A stretch of DNA of 64,000 bases from Ferrovibrio sp. MS7 (GTDB lineage: Bacteria > Pseudomonadota > Alphaproteobacteria > Ferrovibrionales > Ferrovibrionaceae), in contig NZ_JBBKBA010000001.1 of assembly GCF_038404985.1 (NCBI RefSeq), forward strand, positions 2,322,001-2,386,000, in the 5' to 3' direction. Under the pieces are notes generated by a model that saw only the letters and a list, made by a program, of their open reading frames with translations, was not told the origin of the DNA and made no database searches. Below are positions 24,914 through 33,472 of this stretch, piece after piece (the stretch's first letter is position 1; the number at the start of each line of letters is the position of its first letter). The position numbers and the translations under genes are program-made.

Positions 24914-26049
24914 GCCGGCAGGCCGAGTTTACGGAACACGGCATGGAAATGGCGCTGCGCCGCCGGGATGTCATGCTCCATGGCGACATTGCTCAGTGCC
25001 GCCTCGCGCATGCGTGCCAGCCGGCCCGGCGCATCCAGCAGGTCGCCGAGCGCCACCGCCATCGCCGGCCAATCATCCATCGGCGTCAGCCAGCCGGTTT
25101 CGCCGGTCTTGACGATATCGGGCACGCCGCGCGTATCGGAAGCCAGCACCGGCAGGCCGCAGGCCTGGGCTTCCAGCAAGGCCATGCCATAGGCCTCATT
25201 CACCGCCGGCCAGACATAGAGATCGCTCACGGCATAGACGCCTGCGAGTTCTTCCGGCGTCAGCAGCCCGGTGAAGGTGGCGCGCGCACCAAGCGGCGCC
25301 AGGGCGGCTTCCACATCGGCGCGTGCCGAGCCGTCCCCCACCACCAGCAGCCGCCAGGGTTTATGCAGCGCGCGGCGCAGCACGTCGCCGAGCGCGCGGA
25401 AGGAGGCAAGCTTGTCGCCCGGCCGCATCATGCCGACAGCCAGCAGCCAGGGCTCGTCGGTGGGCAGGCGATAGCGCTGGCCCCAGACCGGGCGCAGCGC
25501 ATCGCGGTGCGCCAGCACGCGGGCATAGGGTTGCGCATCGAGGAAGGGCGGCAGCGAATACACCCGCTCCGCGCCGGCCAGGCGCTCGACGCAGGTGCGG
25601 TCCAGGTTGGTGAGGCAGAACAGCGCATCGGCCATGCGGATGGCATTGGCCGCCTGCACATAGCCCTTGGCCCAGGCGGAATTGGCGCGCTTCGGTGCCA
25701 CCGAAGGCTCGGCGATCACGTAAGGCTTGCCGAAGCGCTGCTTCAGCGCCGGGCCGATATAATCGGCGGCCTTGTGATAGACGTGATAGGTGAAGAACAG
25801 GTCCGGCAAGGACGCCGGCGGGCCGGAGAAAACCCGCGTCAGGCGCGAGACTTCGGCGGTGCTGGCGTCCGCGATGCCGGTTTCGCGTGCCGGATTGCCA
25901 TCGCTGTTATAGGTGCGCAGATCGGAGATCACCTGCACCTCATGGCCCATGCCCTGCAACGCCGCCATCAGCAGCCGCGCCATGCGGCGGTCGCCGGATG
26001 GCGAAGGATGGTCGGGCGGTTTCAGCGGGGCGTAGAAGCCAATGCGCAT
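24910..26049 (-). CDS. glycosyltransferase family 4 protein
   Basis: A 379-residue GT-B transferase beginning MRIGFYAPLKPPDHPSPSGDRR. The C-terminal GT4 core is clear: LLVVGDGSARADVEAAL, FTGLLTPEELAGVYAVSDLYVWPA and NEAYGMALLEAQACGLPVLA, which holds the ExxxxxxxE donor-binding motif. The ATG at 26049 gives a normal N terminus; the frame stays open upstream but overlaps the preceding gene. It is third in the operon, 2 bp after another GT4 gene. Confidence 0.9.
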   Translation of the reverse strand: MRIGFYAPLKPPDHPSPSGDRRMARLLMAALQGMGHEVQVISDLRTYNSDGNPARETGIADASTAEVSRLTRVFSGPPASLPDLFFTYHVYHKAADYIGPALKQRFGKPYVIAEPSVAPKRANSAWAKGYVQAANAIRMADALFCLTNLDRTCVERLAGAERVYSLPPFLDAQPYARVLAHRDALRPVWGQRYRLPTDEPWLLAVGMMRPGDKLASFRALGDVLRRALHKPWRLLVVGDGSARADVEAALAPLGARATFTGLLTPEELAGVYAVSDLYVWPAVNEAYGMALLEAQACGLPVLASDTRGVPDIVKTGETGWLTPMDDWPAMAVALGDLLDAPGRLARMREAALSNVAMEHDIPAAQRHFHAVFRKLGLPA

Positions 26050-26051
26050 CG

Positions 26052-27284
26052 CTACACTGCCTCCAGGCCGAAGCGCCGCGCCAGGTCGGCAATGCCGGCC
26101 TGCATGCTGAAAGTCTCGCGCACCCGGTTTGCTCCGGCTTCGCCCAAGCCTTGGCGCAAGGCCGGATCGGTGATCAGGCGCTGAAGGGCAGCGGCGAGCG
26201 CCGTTGCATCTTCGGGCGGCACCAGCAGCCCGGTTCGTTCCGGCTGGATCAGTTCGGGAATGGCGGAGAGATCGGTGCTGACGCAGGCGAGCCCCTGGCT
26301 CTGCGCTTCCATCAGCACATTCGGCAGGCCATCCATGTCGCCATCGCCATCCTGTCGGCTCGCCAGCGCGAACAGATCGGCCTGACGATAGGCCTCGATC
26401 ACCGCATCCTGGGCCTGGGCGCCACGCCAGGCGATACGGTCGGCAAGGCCGAGCCGCTGCGCCTGTTGTTTCAGCGCCGGCAACAATGGCCCGCCGCCGA
26501 TATGCTCGAAACGCCAATGCAGGTCGCGCGGCAGCTTTGCCAGGGCATCGAGCAGAATGTCGTAGCCCTTCTTGGCGACCGCGCGGCCGACCGAGACCAG
26601 CCGCACCGGATCGGCGGCGTCGCTGCCATCGCGCGCCGGGCGCGCTGCGGGTGGCGAAGGAAAGCGGCTGGCATCGATGCCGTGATAGACCAGGCTGACT
26701 TTCTCTGCGGCATTGATGCTGCGCAGATGCGCGATGTTATGCGCGTTGCAGGTGACGGCCCATTGGCAATCGGCAAGTTTCTCCTGCTTCTCCCAGGCTG
26801 GCGTGGTCCACAGGTCGCGGGCATGGGCCGAGGCGGTCCAGGGCAGGCCACAGAGATGCGCCGCGTAGCGCGCCACCGAGCCTGGTGTGTGCACGAAATG
26901 CGCATGGATATGGCGATAACGCGCGGGCAGTTCGGCGGCCAGCACCAGGGCCTGACCGAGCCGGCGGGCCCGGTTCGGCGTCAGGTCGCGCAGCAGGTCG
27001 CGCCACCACAGTTTCAACGTTTCGCCATAGCCGGGCAGGCGACGGGCCTGCCACCAGCCGCGCAGCACGCGCAGCGGTTCCTGGTAGAGATATTCCGGCA
27101 GATACAGGATCGGCGCACGGATGGCGTCGTTCAGCGCATGGCGCTTCTTATCGGTGGGATGGCGCAGCGAGACGATCATGATCTCGAGGCCAAGTTTTTC
27201 CAGCGCGGCGATTTCCTGGGCGATGAAGGTCTCTGAGAGACGCGGATAGCCCTTGAGCACAAAAGCGACGGGAACTGGACTCAC
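26052..27284 (-). CDS. glycosyltransferase family 4 protein (colanic-acid type)
   Basis: A 410-residue GT4 protein beginning with VAFVLKGYPRLSETFIAQEI, the hallmark of the colanic-acid/exopolysaccharide transferase group (WcaL/ExpE-like). The C-terminal core has LVSVGRAVAKKGYDILLDAL, FALASRQDGDGDMDGLPNVL and EAQSQGLACVSTDLSAIPEL. It is expected to add a hexose to a lipid-linked or surface glycan. It overlaps the upstream transferase gene by 4 bp. Confidence 0.9.
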   Translation of the reverse strand: MSPVPVAFVLKGYPRLSETFIAQEIAALEKLGLEIMIVSLRHPTDKKRHALNDAIRAPILYLPEYLYQEPLRVLRGWWQARRLPGYGETLKLWWRDLLRDLTPNRARRLGQALVLAAELPARYRHIHAHFVHTPGSVARYAAHLCGLPWTASAHARDLWTTPAWEKQEKLADCQWAVTCNAHNIAHLRSINAAEKVSLVYHGIDASRFPSPPAARPARDGSDAADPVRLVSVGRAVAKKGYDILLDALAKLPRDLHWRFEHIGGGPLLPALKQQAQRLGLADRIAWRGAQAQDAVIEAYRQADLFALASRQDGDGDMDGLPNVLMEAQSQGLACVSTDLSAIPELIQPERTGLLVPPEDATALAAALQRLITDPALRQGLGEAGANRVRETFSMQAGIADLARRFGLEAV

Positions 27285-28510
27285 GCGCGGAACTCGACCA
27301 CCTGGCCGGTCGGGGCTTCGCGCGGGGTCGGGCGCAGCCAGGGATGCACCAGACGGTTCACATTCTCCAGGCCTTCCAGCAGGCCCGGAATCACCACTTC
27401 GGAAGGCAGGCGCTGGCGCGGCAGGGCGCGGATCGCCGCCGACATCTCGGCTGCGTCATAGCGCTCGTCATCTTCCAGCATGCGGACCAGGCCCAGCTCC
27501 TGGGCGCGGGCGGCGCGGATATACTGCTCCATGCGCGGCTTCTTGCGCGGCACGATGATGGCGCGCTTGTTCAGCGACAGGATCTCGCAGAAGGTGTTGT
27601 AGCCGCCCATGGCGATGACACCGACGGCATTCTGCACCAGATGCTCCATATGGGCATCGAAGGTGATGGCCTCGACGCGCGGCAGCCGTGCCACGCGGGC
27701 GAGGAATTCCGCCCGGCGCTCGCGCTGCATGAACGGGCCCAGCACCAGCAGGGCCGGGTAGGGCAGCATCTCGTTGCTCTCATAGGCGCGCAGCACCCAT
27801 TCGATCAGGCCTTCGCCATCGCCGCCGCCGCCCGGCGTCACCAGCAGGAACGGGCGCTGGGTGATTTCGGGCAACTGGTGCTCGTTCGGCGGCTCACCGG
27901 AGGTGCGCGGCAGGTAGCCGGTATAGACGATCTTGCGCGCCACCTTCTCGGGCAGGTCGATGCCTTCCAGCGGGTCGCAGAATTGTGGCAGGCCGTAGAC
28001 CCAGATCTGGTCATAGAGATTGCGCAAAGCCGGCATCACATTTTTACGCCGCCATTCCGGCTCCAGCGCCTTCGGCTCGTCCATCACGTCGCGCAGGCCC
28101 AGTACCAGCTTGGTGCCCCGGGTCTTGAGCATGCGCAGCGTATCGGCAACCTCACCGCGCAGACCCAGGGGCTCCTTATCGACGATAAAGATATCGGGAT
28201 CGAAAGCCTGGGCGGTGTGCTGGATGATCTCGGCCCGCAGCTTCAGCGTATCCTCGATATGGATCGGCAGGCTCAGCGAGGTGTATTGCCCGTCGCGTAG
28301 CTTGATCACGCCGGGAATGCGCACGAAATCGACCCGGCTGCGGAAATCGAAACTGCCAATGATCGGTGAGCCGGACAGGATCAGCACCGACATATCCGGA
28401 TTGTTCTCGACCAGGGCATGGCCAAGGGTACGGCAACGGCGCAAATGGCCGAGGCCGAACGTGTCGTGGCTGTAGATCAGCACACGCGTTCCGTCGCTAC
28501 GCGACACCAT
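27281..28510 (-). CDS. predicted glycosyltransferase (COG4671-like)
   Basis: A 409-residue protein starting with a short basic tail, then VLIYSHDTFGLGHLRRCRTLG, the N-terminal GT-B loop seen in predicted MurG-like transferases. The C-terminal half has FLLVTPGGGGDGEGLIEW and GVIAMGGYNTFCEILSLNKRAIIVPRKKPRMEQ, a nucleotide-sugar binding region. It is the first gene of the six-gene glycan operon and is divergent from the ABC exporter-like gene with 187 bp between start codons. The sugar and acceptor are unknown. Confidence 0.83.
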   Translation of the reverse strand: MVSRSDGTRVLIYSHDTFGLGHLRRCRTLGHALVENNPDMSVLILSGSPIIGSFDFRSRVDFVRIPGVIKLRDGQYTSLSLPIHIEDTLKLRAEIIQHTAQAFDPDIFIVDKEPLGLRGEVADTLRMLKTRGTKLVLGLRDVMDEPKALEPEWRRKNVMPALRNLYDQIWVYGLPQFCDPLEGIDLPEKVARKIVYTGYLPRTSGEPPNEHQLPEITQRPFLLVTPGGGGDGEGLIEWVLRAYESNEMLPYPALLVLGPFMQRERRAEFLARVARLPRVEAITFDAHMEHLVQNAVGVIAMGGYNTFCEILSLNKRAIIVPRKKPRMEQYIRAARAQELGLVRMLEDDERYDAAEMSAAIRALPRQRLPSEVVIPGLLEGLENVNRLVHPWLRPTPREAPTGQVVEFRA

Positions 28511-28697
28511 GAGAACCCCCCGAGGGTCGAAACTTGCCCCGACTATGGCATGCCGGCCGGGGCCGGGCCAAGGGGTAACGGGGGGAGCTAACGTGTTAAT
28601 ATTCCATACACAAGTATAAGAATCTGAAGGCCGGGGTGCCGGTTGGCGGCGGCCTGCCGGCTGTTATAGAGTGGCCGGAACCCGCAGGGGGCAAGGC
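28511..28697. promoter_or_regulatory. divergent control region between glycan operon and ABC exporter-like gene
   Basis: The central stretch 28592-28622 is markedly AT-rich against GC-rich surroundings. Rightward, TATAAG at 28615-28620 is a plausible -10 box without a convincing -35 partner. Leftward, several AT-rich hexamers could serve but none stands out. One region therefore probably controls both gene sets. Confidence 0.4.
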
Positions 28698-31349
28698 GTG
28701 GAAAAGAACCTATACAAATTCATCATCAAGCATTCGTTGCGTCAGCAGGTGATCATTACCCTGCTATCGGTCGCATCCTTCATTCCCTACTACTATTACC
28801 TGTCGATGCCCAAGACGATCATCAACGAGGGCATCGCGGGCAAGGGCGTGCATTACCCCGTCGACCTCTTCGGCCTCGGCATCGTGGATCTCGGCAAGGT
28901 CGATTACCTGATGGTCCTGTGCCTTGGCTTCCTGTTCCTTGTGCTGGTGCAGCAGGCATTCAAATACGCTATCAACGTGTTCCAGGGCATTGCCGGCGAA
29001 CGCATGCTGCGTCGCCTGCGCTATGACCTCTACTGCCATGTGCTGCGCTTTCCGCTGCCGACTTTCCGCAAGACCAGCCAGGGCGAAATCATTCCGATGA
29101 TCATCGCCGAGGTGGAGCCGGTTGGCGGCTTCATCGGCGAAAGCTTCGCGCTGCCGATCTTCCAGGGCGGCATGCTGCTGGTGATCTTCGGCTTCCTGCT
29201 GATTCAGAATCCGGTGATGGCGCTGGCGGCGGTGGCGCTGTATCCGATCCAGTTCTACATCGTGCCGAAGCTGCAGCGCCGCGTGCGCGCGCTGGGCAAG
29301 GAGCGCATCAAGAACCAGCGCCGGCTCTCGGACCGCATCGGCGAGACGGTGACCGGTGTGGTCGAACTGCATACCCATGACGGTTCCAACCGCATGCTGG
29401 CGGATTTCTCCAAGAAGCTCGGCGTCAGCTACTGGATCCGCGTCGAAATCTTCCAGCGCAAGTTCGTCATCAAGTTCGTCAACAATTTCATCCAGCAGCT
29501 TGGGCCGTTCTTCTTCTACACCATCGGCGGCTATTTCGTGATCAAGGGCCAGATGGATGTGGGTACCGTGATCGCGGCGGTGAACGCGCATAAGGAAATG
29601 GCGGCGCCGTGGAAGGAGCTGCTGAACCACTACCAGACCCGCGAGGATGTGAAGCAGAAATACGAACAGGTGGTGAGCCAGTTCGAGCCGCAGGGCCTCA
29701 AGCCCGCGACCGACATCCTGGAAGAGCCCGCCGAGCCGGTGTCGCTGGCCGGCCCGATTGTCACCAGCAGCCTGGCCTTGAGCGACGACCAGGGCGTGAC
29801 GGTGCTGGACAATGTCGGTGTCACCTTGCCCTGGCCGGCACGCGTCGCCGTGGTTGGCGGCAGCGGACGCGAGGAATTCCTCCAGACCCTGGCGCGGCTG
29901 CATGAGCCGACACGCGGCAAGGTGTCGATCAATGGCTGCGTGCTGGCCGACCTGCCGGAAACCGTCACCGGGCGTCAGCTCGCCTATGTCGGCGCTTCGG
30001 CGCATATCTTCAACGCCACGCTGGGCGACAACCTGTTCCTCGGCCTGCGCCAGCGCCCGGTGCATGAGAAGCAGCGCGATGACGAAGCCAAGCGCCTCTA
30101 TGCCCGCGAGATGACCGAACTGCAGGCATCCGGCAATATCCTCTACGATGTCGATGCCGATTGGACCGATTACCGCCGCGCCGGCGCGGAAAGCCCGGAG
30201 CAACTGACCCAGCGCGCCATCCAGGCGCTGCAAGTCGCGGCCTTCGACGACGACGTGTATCAGCTAGGCATGCGCGGCACGATCAATCCGAAGCAGCAAT
30301 TCCGGCTGGCGGAACAGGTGCTGGAGGCCCGGCGTGCCTTCCGCTCGCGGCTGGCCGATAGCGACATTGCCGATCTGGTCGAGGGCTGGGATCCCGGGCG
30401 CTACAATTCCAACGCCACGGTGGCGGAAAACCTGATGTTCGGCACCGCGCGCGACGGCGCTTATGATGTCGACAACCTGTCGCGCGATCCGCATATCCTG
30501 AAAGTGCTCGATGAAGTGGGCCTGCGCGACCGCTTCGTGCAGATCGGCTATGACGTGGCCTCCACCATGGTCGAATTGTTCGCTGACCTGCCGCCGGACC
30601 ATGAATTCTTCCAGCAATTCAGTTTCATCTCGTCGGAAGACCTGCCGGAATACAAGGACATGCTGGCGCGCGCGCGGCCCGATGCGCTGGGCCAGTTGCG
30701 CGAGGAAGACCGCGTGCGGCTGATGTCGCTGCCGTTCAAGCTGATCCTAGCGCGGCATCGCTTGGGCCATTTCGACGAGGCCGAGCGCGAACAGATCCTC
30801 AAGGCGCGCAAGATTTTCGCCGACACGCTGCCGCCGGAACGCCGCGCCAGCATTGCCTTTTTCGATCCCGAGACCTTCAACGCCTCGGCCAGCATCGTCG
30901 ACAACATCCTGTTCGGCCGGGTCGCCTATGGCCAGGCCCAGGCGCAGGAGAAGATCGGTCGCGTGATGGCCGATGTGATCGAGCAGGGCGGCCTGCGCGA
31001 ACCGATCATCGCCGTCGGCTTCCAGTTCGAGGTCGGCATTGCCGGTGCCCGGCTCGGCGCGGCGCAGCGTCAGAAGCTGGCGATTGCGCGCGCCTTGCTG
31101 AAACAGCCGGACTGGCTGATGCTGTCGGAAAGCACCGCCTCGCTCGATCCGCGCAGCCATGCCGCCGTGCTGCGGCAGATGCTGGAGCAGCGCCAGGGCG
31201 CCGGCCTGGTCTGGTCTTTGCAGCGCGCCGCCGATGCGGCTGGATTCGATATGGTGCTGGTATTCGAGGAAGGCCATCTGGTTGCCCAGGGCAATTTCGC
31301 CGAACTGGCCGAACATAACGCGCGATTCAAACATCTGCTGGCCGGCTGA
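28698..31349 (+). CDS. ABC exporter-like protein with degenerate, expanded nucleotide-binding region
   Basis: An 883-residue protein. Residues about 1-310 form an exporter-type membrane domain (HSLRQQVIITLLSVASFIPYYYYL; FVNNFIQQLGPFFFYTIGGYFVI). The rest resembles an ABC ATPase with altered key sites. The P-loop reads VVGGSGREEF, with Glu where Lys belongs. The signature is LGAAQRQKLAIARAL in place of LSGGQ. Walker B has Ser810 in place of Asp, but the following Glu811 and the SLD D-loop remain. The Q-loop-side NAT-x-x-D/E-N-L/I motif appears three times (residues 439, 572, 728), spread over a roughly 300-residue expansion. GTG28698 is chosen because AGGGGG lies 7 nt upstream; GTG28671 has no such site. 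Substrate and activity are unknown. Confidence 0.85.
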   Translation: MEKNLYKFIIKHSLRQQVIITLLSVASFIPYYYYLSMPKTIINEGIAGKGVHYPVDLFGLGIVDLGKVDYLMVLCLGFLFLVLVQQAFKYAINVFQGIAGERMLRRLRYDLYCHVLRFPLPTFRKTSQGEIIPMIIAEVEPVGGFIGESFALPIFQGGMLLVIFGFLLIQNPVMALAAVALYPIQFYIVPKLQRRVRALGKERIKNQRRLSDRIGETVTGVVELHTHDGSNRMLADFSKKLGVSYWIRVEIFQRKFVIKFVNNFIQQLGPFFFYTIGGYFVIKGQMDVGTVIAAVNAHKEMAAPWKELLNHYQTREDVKQKYEQVVSQFEPQGLKPATDILEEPAEPVSLAGPIVTSSLALSDDQGVTVLDNVGVTLPWPARVAVVGGSGREEFLQTLARLHEPTRGKVSINGCVLADLPETVTGRQLAYVGASAHIFNATLGDNLFLGLRQRPVHEKQRDDEAKRLYAREMTELQASGNILYDVDADWTDYRRAGAESPEQLTQRAIQALQVAAFDDDVYQLGMRGTINPKQQFRLAEQVLEARRAFRSRLADSDIADLVEGWDPGRYNSNATVAENLMFGTARDGAYDVDNLSRDPHILKVLDEVGLRDRFVQIGYDVASTMVELFADLPPDHEFFQQFSFISSEDLPEYKDMLARARPDALGQLREEDRVRLMSLPFKLILARHRLGHFDEAEREQILKARKIFADTLPPERRASIAFFDPETFNASASIVDNILFGRVAYGQAQAQEKIGRVMADVIEQGGLREPIIAVGFQFEVGIAGARLGAAQRQKLAIARALLKQPDWLMLSESTASLDPRSHAAVLRQMLEQRQGAGLVWSLQRAADAAGFDMVLVFEEGHLVAQGNFAELAEHNARFKHLLAG

Positions 31350-31377
31350 GCCGCCGCAGGAGCGAAAGGATTGAGCC

Positions 31378-31830
31378 ATGAGCCTGAACGAAGAAGTGGA
31401 AGCCCTGCGGCGTATCCCGCTTTTCGCCAAGATCGAGCCGGCCAAGCTCAAGCTTCTGGCCTTCACCAGCCAGCGCATCACCTACAAGCCGGGCGACGTG
31501 CTGTTCAATCAGGGCGATCCCGGCGATGCCGCCTATGTCATCTTCGGCGGTGAGGCCGATGTTTCGGTCAACACGCCGAATGGCCCGCTCACCGTGGCGC
31601 GGCTGAAGCAGAATGATTTCGTCGGCGAAATCGCCATCCTCTGCGACGTGCCGCGCACCGCTACCGTCACCGCCAAGACCGAGCTGGTGACCTTGCGCAT
31701 CGCCAAGGACCTGTTCTTCCGCCTGATCAACGATTTCCCGCAGATTGCCATCGAGATCATGCGCGTGCTGGCGCAGCGCCTGGAGCGCACCACCGCCGAC
31801 CTGCGCGCTGCTGCCGCAAAGAATTCGTGA
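31378..31830 (+). CDS. cyclic nucleotide-binding domain protein
   Basis: A 150-residue protein that is essentially one cNMP-binding fold (PLFAKIEPAKLKLLAF, PGDVLFNQGDPGDAAYVIFGGEADV, FVGEIAILCDVPRTATVTA). The phosphate-binding-cassette position reads GEIAILCDVPRTAT, close to CRP-like proteins. No DNA-binding helix-turn-helix follows, so it is not a transcription factor of the CRP type. It starts 28 bp after the ABC exporter-like gene and may gate or regulate it. The real ligand is not shown by the sequence. Confidence 0.9.
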   Translation: MSLNEEVEALRRIPLFAKIEPAKLKLLAFTSQRITYKPGDVLFNQGDPGDAAYVIFGGEADVSVNTPNGPLTVARLKQNDFVGEIAILCDVPRTATVTAKTELVTLRIAKDLFFRLINDFPQIAIEIMRVLAQRLERTTADLRAAAAKNS

Positions 31831-31848
31831 TCGGGTGAGGCAGCGCGC

Positions 31849-32337
31849 GTGAGCCGGCTCGACAGTTTCATCCGTCGCCTTTCGGCGCAGCGTAGCGTGC
31901 TGGATTGGGCGGCCCAGGCGATCCGCGATGTGTCTGGCCCGGTGCTGGAAGTGGGCTTGGGCAATGGCCGCACCTACGATCACCTGCGCGAAAAGCTGCC
32001 CGGCCGCGACATCTACGCTTTTGACCGCGCCGACAACGCGCATCCGCAATCCAAGCCGGCCGGTGATCTGCTGGTGCTTGGGGAATTCTCCGTCACGCTG
32101 CCTGCCTTCGCCGCGCGCCATGGCGCTGTGGCGGCGCTGATCCATTGCGATACCGGCTCGGGCGACGCGGCGGCGAATGCGCGCCAGGCCGCCTGGCTGT
32201 CCGATCTGGTGCCGACCCTGGGCCGCACTGGCGCCATCGTGCTCTCCGACCAGCGTCTGACGCATCCTCGCCTCAGCGTCATGACGCCACCGGTGGAAAT
32301 CCCGCCGGAACGGTATTTCCTCTACACAATTTTCTAA
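31849..32337 (+). CDS. small class I SAM-dependent methyltransferase
   Basis: A 162-residue protein from GTG31849. It has motif I as PVLEVGLGNGRTYDHLRE near residues 28-45 and an acidic motif in YAFDRAD. The compact build matches the bacterial Methyltransf_17-like family. The substrate is unknown. It is 18 bp after the cNMP-binding gene and appears to be the last gene of a three-gene set with the ABC exporter-like gene. Confidence 0.8.
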   Translation: MSRLDSFIRRLSAQRSVLDWAAQAIRDVSGPVLEVGLGNGRTYDHLREKLPGRDIYAFDRADNAHPQSKPAGDLLVLGEFSVTLPAFAARHGAVAALIHCDTGSGDAAANARQAAWLSDLVPTLGRTGAIVLSDQRLTHPRLSVMTPPVEIPPERYFLYTIF

Positions 32338-32432
32338 AGCACGCTCACAAACAAACTAGGCCTCTCAGAACCCTGGCCGGCTATACTGTAGTTGGTTAGC
32401 ATCACGTCCTTCGCAGTTGCGGGAGGGATGGA

Positions 32433-33446
32433 ATGGGCGCGCCAGGGCCGCTCAATCGCATAACGGATATACCGGGTCTGCTGGTCGGCCAGGCCGCCGA
32501 TGAAGCTGTGCGCAGCGGCGTCAGCGTCATCCTGGCGGATAAGCGTTTCGCCGCCAGTGTCGATTGCCGTGGCGGGGCGCCGGGCACGCGCGAGACCGAT
32601 CTGCTGCGGCCCGAGGCGATGATGCCGGAGATCGACGCCCTCTGCCTTGCGGGCGGCTCGGCCTTTGGCCTCGATGCGGCGTCGGGCGTGGTGCATGCGC
32701 TGGCGCGTCAGGGCAAGGGCTTCGCCATGGCGCAGTTGCGGGTTCCAATCGTGCCCGCCGCGATCCTGTTCGACCTGATGAATGGCGGGAATAAGGACTG
32801 GCCGGAAGAATCGCCGTATCGCCGCTTAGGCATTGCCGCCTGTGGCGAGGCACGCGCCGATTTCGCGCTCGGCAATGCTGGCGCCGGGTTTGGCGCGGCG
32901 GCCGGCCGTATCAAGGGCGGCATCGGTTCCGCCTCCTGGGTCAGCGATGATGGCCTGATCGTCGGCGCCTATGTGGCGGTGAATGCGGTCGGCAGCGTGC
33001 TGACGCCAGGCAATCGCGCCTTCTGGGCGGCGCCCTGGGAACAGGGCAATGAATTCGGCGGGCTCGGCGTGGATACGCAGACCGGCGCCCTCGACCATGA
33101 ACTCGCCGCCGAGGGCCGCATCGCCGGCCATACCTGCATCGGCGCGGTGGCGACCAATGCGCGGCTGGACAAGAGTTGCCTGCGCCACATCGCCACCATG
33201 GCGCATGATGGCCTGGCCCGCGCCATCCGACCGGTGCATACGCCGTTCGATGGCGATACGGTATTCTCCCTGTCGCTGCCATCCTGGCAGGGGCAGCCGG
33301 ATGATGCCGCTATGCTGCCGCGCCTGGTGGCGCGCATCGGCAGCATCGCCGCCGATTGCCTGGTCCGTGCCGTGGCGCGCGGCGTCTGGGAGGCCGAACC
33401 GCTCGGCGCGCTGCCGGCGGCGAAACAGATTCTGCAACGGGTTTGA
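32433..33446 (+). CDS. P1 family peptidase (DmpA/NylC type)
   Basis: A 337-residue member of peptidase family S58/P1, N-terminal-nucleophile enzymes that cut themselves into two chains and act on peptides, amides or beta-peptides. The family opening is ITDIPGLLVGQA, followed by LCLAGGSAFGLDAASGV, GRIKGGIGSASW and GAYVAVNAVGSV. The likely autocleavage nucleophile is Thr241 in GAVATNARLDK; this is assigned by comparison with NylC and is an inference. No signal peptide is seen. A -10-like TATACT lies at 32382-32387. A peptide-type binding-protein gene follows after 26 bp, suggesting uptake and cleavage of small peptides. Confidence 0.88.
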   Translation: MGAPGPLNRITDIPGLLVGQAADEAVRSGVSVILADKRFAASVDCRGGAPGTRETDLLRPEAMMPEIDALCLAGGSAFGLDAASGVVHALARQGKGFAMAQLRVPIVPAAILFDLMNGGNKDWPEESPYRRLGIAACGEARADFALGNAGAGFGAAAGRIKGGIGSASWVSDDGLIVGAYVAVNAVGSVLTPGNRAFWAAPWEQGNEFGGLGVDTQTGALDHELAAEGRIAGHTCIGAVATNARLDKSCLRHIATMAHDGLARAIRPVHTPFDGDTVFSLSLPSWQGQPDDAAMLPRLVARIGSIAADCLVRAVARGVWEAEPLGALPAAKQILQRV

Positions 33447-33472
33447 GCACAGCTAAGTCAGGAGGCATCATC

